Assembly: GCA_947846985.1 (NCBI GenBank)
Contig: CANTUZ010000001.1
Coordinates: forward strand, 190,449,455-190,513,454
Length of the DNA: 64,000 bases
DNA from: Fratercula arctica
Taxonomy: Eukaryota; Chordata; Aves; Charadriiformes; Alcidae
Reading direction: 5' to 3'
Below are positions 57,668-64,000 of this stretch, in pieces. Numbering within the stretch: the stretch's first letter is position 1; each line of letters begins with the position of its first letter. The position numbers and the translations under genes are program-made. The notes under the pieces were generated by a model that did not search any database, had not been told where the DNA came from, and saw nothing but the letters and a program-made list of their open reading frames with translations.

Positions 57668-60600
57668 TTTATAAAAAAACATAATCAATAACAATAATGT
57701 AGTTTAATATATTTGTGTATGATACACACACAGACGTACATCCTATGTATGCTTTTTCCACCGTTCAGGAAGGTACTTCATTTTACATGCAAACTTAACC
57801 CAAGTCAAGAAAGTACCTACAAAACTTTAAGACTGTTGAGTTCAATGAGACTAAAACCTAGATTTATGGTTAAACACGTACTTACGTGGGTTCTCAAAGA
57901 GGCATCTTCTTCTCTTTTAAGGAATAATATGTCCTTTCCCTATAATGAGACCTGCAATAGTAGAAGGAGTCCAGGTTTGTGTACAAGGTCACTGTTGATA
58001 AGTTGGGGCATTCAGTGGTCTCCAATGCTCTATATAAGACTTTAGCAAACAAAGCATTAACCTCAGCTAATGCTTTTTGCTTGCCAGGTGAGACATGGCA
58101 AAAAGAAATTGCATTAATTTAATTTCCTGTAATGCTGATGGAAGGAAAAAAAAAGGTAGGATCTGGCTTTTACTTACACAAAAGATTCTTTATGACATTT
58201 ATGACTAAAAATGCATGAAACAAGAAAATTTACACCTCCTTTAATTACAGGGTCCCTTAAATAGCTGGGAGTTAAACCAGAAAACCGGATTGGCAGTCCT
58301 TGCTATTTGAATGCGGGTTTTTTTCTGGAGCTTCTGGAATCACTGAAATAAGAATGAACTTAAACTGTCATGGAAAGAAAAATGAAAAAGATAGTCAGTA
58401 TTATTTAAAATTGCAGGGAAAATCTTGAAAATATGACCCTACTTCATCTTAATGGCCAAGAAACCAAGAGAGAAATAAAATGAGATTTGAGTATATTTTT
58501 AAATATCATGATTAAGAAGTGAATCTCAAGTGTCTTGAGATCTCTTACATGAAATTTTAGTACTTACTGGAAGCTGTGATACTAGAATACTGGGAATACT
58601 CAGCATCCTGATGATAGACTTGGTAGTTGAGTGGAAAATTTGCCAGAGTGAGTTGTCCTCTCATTCCCAGAGCTCATTCTGACTTTTCACATATACAGAA
58701 AGTACATGGTGATGGATAATTCTGCCTTGCTATGTCTTGTTGTCAAAGAAGCATTTTTGCCAGCAGAGAAACAGTTGCACTCATTAATCTATACAGACAT
58801 ATCCATAAGATGGTGCTGTATCTTAAATCTGACTGGAGTCATTTGCATTGAAAAATAAAAAGTATGTCGCAATTGTAGCTTAGGGCTCTTGTCATAAGCT
58901 GAATGTTGGTAACAATTTCTTTGGCAGGCGTATTGCAAATGTTAGTTTCCAGTCACTCCAATATGTTAATTTACATGTATTAAAATATTAGTCACAGCAT
59001 CTTTGTTCAAGCTTGAAAAATCTAGAGCCAGATGAAAGGTAGTTTCAGTGGTGCTCGGAGTATGGGCTGCCAGCAGCTTTGCTGTCACAACCGAGTTTCA
59101 TTCTATCTTTTTTCCTTAAAGGCAAGTGATGGTCCAGGGACTCCTCCAGACATGACTTTAATGGAAAAAGAGACAAAATGCTGCAGTGGGGGTTCTATTT
59201 AAAGGGATAAGATGAGTGATAATGGCCAAATCTGGCCAGCAAATGAAAAGACTGTGGGAGAAATCAATCTGAGACATCATAACCGCCCACACAGGCAGCG
59301 AGACCAGAAAATCCATGTGCAGCCAACACATCGTATTGCAGGATTTTGGTGAGAAGAATGGTGTCGAATGGAGGACTGGCTGGAGAGCAACCAATTATAG
59401 CATTATCCTGCTGGATTCTGGGCAGTGGATTATAGCTCAGTAGTCACCTTCCCCCACATCTCATGGGTGGAGTAATGCACAGCCAGGGCTGAGCTGCTGG
59501 TGGTACTGGGGCTCCCAGCCCAAGCCAGCCCAAGTGCTGACAGGAGGAGGGAAAAAGAGACTGCTGGAGAGGGAAAAGGCTGTCACATCTGCCAAGGTCC
59601 CTGCAATTCCACATGCGTTTCAGCTTGCAGGCTACAACCCTCCAAAGACCTTGTTGCACTGGGAATTTTGCCTGCGTGAATCATTCAGGTTTGCCCGTAT
59701 ATTTTTCTCCCTGCACATTTCTCTAAAGGGGTGAGATGACAGAAGCAAGGGATCAGCTGATAAATCTCTGGCTCTCAGTATAATTTATTTCCGTTATGCA
59801 CTTCCGGAGTTATTTGTACATAGTCTGAGCCAGTTTTGCTCCTTGAAAATAGGAGTCACGGAAGACACAACATACAAAATGGCTGATGCAGAAGGAGAGG
59901 AAGAAGGAAAGGTGGGTTCAGTGCAGCATCGTGCTGTGGACAGTAAGGACAAATGGAAATGGCCAGTGAATTGTCCATGGTCAAGGGAGAGAGAGAGCAC
60001 TTAATATCAGCAGTGCACCTGCACTGACCCAGGCTAGACCAGATGATGGAACATATCAGTAAGAGACTCATAACATTTTCCCTCTGTTTTTGAGGGTTAG
60101 AGATATTCCCTGCAGATATCATCTTCCTTTGCCTTTTTGGATAAACCTGTGACCTGCTGATTCCAGATCTGGTGAAACTCTGATTACCTCATTAGAAGGA
60201 TAAAGACTCCTTTCCAGACGGCAAATGAATTTCCTTCACCAGTAAATGTTATATATAAAAGCCTGTGTGCTTGTACTCCTAACTTTGGTCCCTAGGTCGC
60301 AAAAAATTTACTACTTTTGGTGGAAGATACAGCACGAACTTGAAAGATATTACTATTTCTTTCCATGCTACTTAGCTGCTAAGCAAGAATTGAAATATCT
60401 TTGTTAATAGTACATGATCGTGTGATAACACCTCTCTGCAGGCAAGTTGGTTCTTGAACCAGTTCAGATCATCAAGGAGGAAAAGAGGGAAGCATAAGCT
60501 ACTTTAATGGAGATAATATATTTTGGAGGCTAAAAATACACATATATGAAGCAAATGTAGTTTATGCCAGATTATTCATCAGATGCTATAGGATTACTTT

Positions 60601-63247
60601 CAAGAGGCTACATGCTAATGTAAGGCTAGAATGTCTACCTTGCATCATGTAACAGATGCCGTCAATATATTTTGGTTTACTTTAATCCTGTGAATTCTTG
60701 TGAAACACACTTCAGGAATTTTTCTTCCTTCCTATAGTGCCATCTTTCAAGCAGCATTCTGATTGCTTTTCGGTGTAGTGATGCAAGACCTGATTATAGA
60801 GACAGCTAACTCTGCTGATGTGCTATGTTATTATAATGCCACCTGATACCTCATTCATTTGATACATTAGGCAGCGTACTACATCAACAAAGCAAAGTGC
60901 TCACATCGTTTCTACAAAGATGGAATGTTTCAGCTGCAAGCACGAATTCAGGGTAAAAGCTATATATATGCAGCAGTGCCAAAATGCCCCTTGGCTTTGT
61001 CTTTTTCACTTTGTGAAACTTGTTAGATAATTCAAAACCAAGAAAACCTATTAAAAAAAAAAAAGATAAACTCATGAACTCGTCCATTATGATCTTAACA
61101 TGACAGAATTCTTGGTTTGCTTTATATATCTATATAAATACACCATCATCAAAATAAGAAAAGGAAAAGAGTAAAATGTTTCTGGAATGTGTTTATTTTA
61201 TTGTTTTATAAAGCATGTATCTCCAGGAGAGCTGATGACTAAATGCTGTGTTTTCAGTAGGTATATAAATGACATAGAAACAGAAGTAACTTCTAAAGTG
61301 AACTCTAAGATATGCCATAAAAGTCATAGATGCATGCAGTTAACAGTCTTTCTGACAAGTGAAGATATCAGTGTGTCACATGAAGAATTGGTTCCCTGAG
61401 CAAAGGTTCCCCCTGGAGAGATGTACACGAACAAGTCCCATGCAACAGCAAGAGCAGAAGCAAATCGCTCCTCTGAACTCAGGTTCTTTGACAGAACATA
61501 AAAGGGAGGTAGTAAATCAAGCAATTGGGTCCCATACCATTAAGAATATTTAGGTATTATCCTTTGTTCCTGATGTAGGGTTCTTGAGGACATGCCAGGC
61601 TGGGGTACAGTCTGCATCTATTTTACATCTCTTGCAGTGCCTCTGTAACTTCTCGGGTGTGACCACAGCTGGGGGACATCCCACAGCATTTCCGTGGGGT
61701 CCTGTCACTTACACCATTCCTGTCCGGGACTACAGTGTTGTGTCTCTGCATGGCCCTGCCTTGAAGAGAGACTGCACCTGCATATGGGTCAGGGGCAGAG
61801 CAGGGCCCGTTCCTGCGGGTTCGTCACTGCAGCCCTGCTCTCCTTGAGCCAGACCGCAGCTCCGATGGGCTCCCTGAGAGGCAAAGAGGGCACAGGTCCA
61901 AGAGAGGTGAGACAGCCTCATTATCGAAGTGCACATAGTGTACCTGCACCTGACAGGTACGTAACACACCTTTCACACACTGCCACTTCTTTTCCCCAGC
62001 CAGGTTCCTGGTTCAGGTTTGTTATTCATCATGTCCTGGTTTGTTGCTCAAGCTCCTGCAACTACACCCTTTCCTCTGTAGGCACCAGTGGTTTGGTGCT
62101 GGTGGAGGTCACCTGGCTGCCTGTTGCTGCTGGTTTGATATCGTTAGTGGGTTGCTTGTAGAAAGCAGAGCATAGCTGTGTAAAGTGTATGATGTTGGAT
62201 TCCCATCCTCTTTGGAAGTGGACTGGGGGCTGAAGTTTGGGCATCCATCACAGCATCTTTTCCATGCACATATATGACCTCTCTGTCACAGTCTTTCTGG
62301 GAAAGGTAATTTCTGAGGTACATTTGCCTCCTCTGCAAGTGGAACTCTGCAATGGAGGATTGCTCTCCGTGACCTGATCATGGACCTTCTCCAGTTTTTT
62401 CACCTTTGCCTGCCATCACACCCAATTGCGGTGCTTTCCCTGCAAGGTCTCCTATGTGATAGTTGTGGTTCAGTTTCCTGAAACTGCTTTCCCAGAGGCA
62501 CTTCTTCCAGATAGATAGAAAGTCACTGTCATCTCCAAGGTGTACTCTGGGCAGAGGGCTCCTGAGTGTTGTGACAGGCTGAGCAGCCCTGAGCCTTCTC
62601 TCCTTTCCCTCATGCTTTCATGCCTGAGTATTCCTGATGTGTTTTTCAGGCAGTCCTGTGGCTAGATAGTGAGGATGATGAGGGAATTTAGCTTTCAGAT
62701 GATAACAGAGGGGCAGCTATAAATACAGATGCAGCTTTGAGCTAAACGCCTTCCACTCTGAATGAAGACAACCCTGCAGAGATGGCTCCTGATCTGCTTG
62801 TCTCTGAGACCTTAGCAGTCAGGCCTGCTGAGACCGGGGAAGTTCTTCCTATTGCCAACCGCCAGCAAAGCAAAGGAATCTCTGTCTCCAGAAGATATTG
62901 GCTTTTTCATTGTCATGTGATATTTTCAGGTTACGTAGAGGACAGTGATGATGACGTGAAGACTGATCCCATCCCAAAGCCACTGGATCCTACAGTTACA
63001 GTTTCATATTGCTAGTCTTTCCTGATGGTTCGGAAGGGGAACCTTGGTTTTGGATGAGATGTGAATTGTTTGACTGGTGGAGAATTGTCCTGTCCCTATG
63101 TGGACAGAAGACTCACTGAGAGTGGTGAAAGACCGTCATGAATTCACAAAGAACAACCAACAACCATCCAAGTTACTCAGTACTGTGACAGAGTGGAGGA
63201 AATGCAGGCGCTGAATTGGTTGTGAAAGACATGCTTAAGGTTAAGGT
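57668..63247. other. Intergenic sequence without recognised genes
   Basis: About 5.6 kb. Mostly AT-rich to 61.5 kb, then moderately GC-richer (61.6-62.7 kb) with overlapping frames on both strands but no domain. A possible old dispersed repeat lies near 57835-57905. A TATAAATA box-like site at 62718-62725 precedes a 77-codon frame (62782-63015) of unknown meaning. Nothing resembling solute carrier or taste receptor genes, which might be expected upstream of CADPS2, was seen. Confidence 0.45.
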
Positions 63248-63414
63248 TCCTAGAGAAGTTGTGGATGCCCCATCCCTGGAAGTGTTCAAGGCCAGGCTGG
63301 ATGGGGCTTTGAGCAGCCTGGTCTAGTGGGAGGTGTCCCTGCCCATGGCAGGAGGGTTGGAACTAGATGATCTTTCAGGACATTTCCAACCCAAACCATT
63401 CTATGGTTCTATGA
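63248..63414 (+). mobile_element. CR1 LINE 3'-terminal fragment (about 170 bp)
   Basis: It shows TAGAGAAGTTGTGGATGCCC, CATCCCTGGAAGTGTTCAAG, GGCCAGGCTGGATGGGGC, AGCCTGGTCTAGTGGGAGG and GATGATCTTTCAGGAC, ending ATTCTATGGTTCTATGA. 5'-truncated and well preserved. Confidence 0.95.
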
Positions 63415-64000
63415 AATATTACACCAGCGGTTTTCAAAGTGTGTGGACTTCCTTAAGGAGGTGAGGGAAATAATATAGCTTCATTCCTGTGCCACATTAT
63501 CTGCAGTAAAATGCAATACTCTGCTGAGATAAGGGCTGCATCCAGCTCAGATTAGCAAAGCACTTGGTGGGCAGACTTTGCCCTGGGATTGGGGTAGAGA
63601 ATTCCAAAATGTCTTTAGCAGATTCAATGTTGTGGAGGTTTCACCAGGTGCAGCGTGGGCCTGGGAGCACACAGCAGGACTCTTCTGAGACAAAGGCTAC
63701 AACAGGCCAAGGGAGCCACGTCTCAGAGGAGAAAAGCCTGGTTTGTGCTGTGGTCAAAATGTCCTTGTTCTGCCTCTTCTATCTCTTTCAGTGTCATAGA
63801 CCATAAGCATGGCTAGTGCTGCGAAGCTCAGAGGTATTTAGTGTATAGCTAAGCATAACGCAGAGCTGGGAGGGAGACTGGAAGCTGCTCTTAGTATGTT
63901 TTCAATCCATTTCACCTGGCACCCTATCTGAGAACTAATTTGCATGGACTTCAGCCTTACAAGGGAAAAAATACAGTGAAAAGCAGATTTGCTGAATTGC
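63415..64000. other. Intergenic sequence to the window end
   Basis: No gene or element recognised. The 80-codon frame at 63564-63806 has no family motif. Confidence 0.5.

Noticed and set aside
57713..58045. 110-codon plus-strand frame
   Set aside because: It overlaps a possible ancient repeat, and no protein family was recognised.
45561..64000. Exons of a neighbouring gene upstream of CADPS2 (for example a solute carrier or taste receptor)
   Set aside because: No recognisable transmembrane or receptor motif was found in any frame; only CR1-derived proteins were identifiable.
1..64000. tRNA, rRNA, CRISPR or bacterial-type features
   Set aside because: None seen. Composition and CR1 content are those of avian nuclear DNA.

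Overview
The window looks like vertebrate nuclear DNA from a bird. At least eleven CR1 LINE fragments are present, most of them cut at the 5' end, and several keep the avian CR1 3' tail built on the 8-mer ATTCTATG. There is also one LTR-type insertion of a kind I associate with non-galliform birds. The rest is AT-rich non-coding sequence with many homopolymer runs. The species cannot be read from this sequence.

The only protein-coding sequence I can support is on the minus strand at 44659-44988. It is the first coding exon (110 codons, phase 0) of a calcium-dependent secretion activator, best matched to CADPS2 (CAPS2). It ends at a consensus 5' splice site and lies in a GC-rich CpG island (about 44225-45560) that has GC boxes and no obvious TATA box. 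Transcription therefore runs right to left. Positions 1-44658 are then the start of intron 1, since I found no exon 2 by eye. Positions above about 45600 are upstream, apparently intergenic DNA.

Intron 1 (1-44658) holds six CR1 fragments (376-640, 5222-5345, 9498-9600, 10804-11740, 21736-21790, 43147-43355). It also holds a GC-rich stretch with a probable solo LTR (15868-16664), many poly-A/poly-T and G-rich simple tracts, and a roughly 21 kb span (21.8-43.1 kb) where I recognise no transposable element. Upstream DNA (45.6-64 kb) holds five more CR1 pieces, including the longest (47224-48615). It also has a 164-bp direct repeat present twice (52563 and 54160, about 88% identical), two adjacent minisatellites (57554-57667), and short perfect hairpins.

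The window contains no operon, RNA gene, CRISPR array or gene cluster. I see no new biological system. The items most worth a second look are the ungapped 164-bp duplication, the perfect 12-13 bp hairpins, the C-tract just inside the CADPS2 donor site, and three substitutions in an otherwise conserved part of the exon 1 protein. The many open reading frames of 60-300 codons elsewhere look like chance frames or CR1/LTR/CpG-island shadows, and I left them out.
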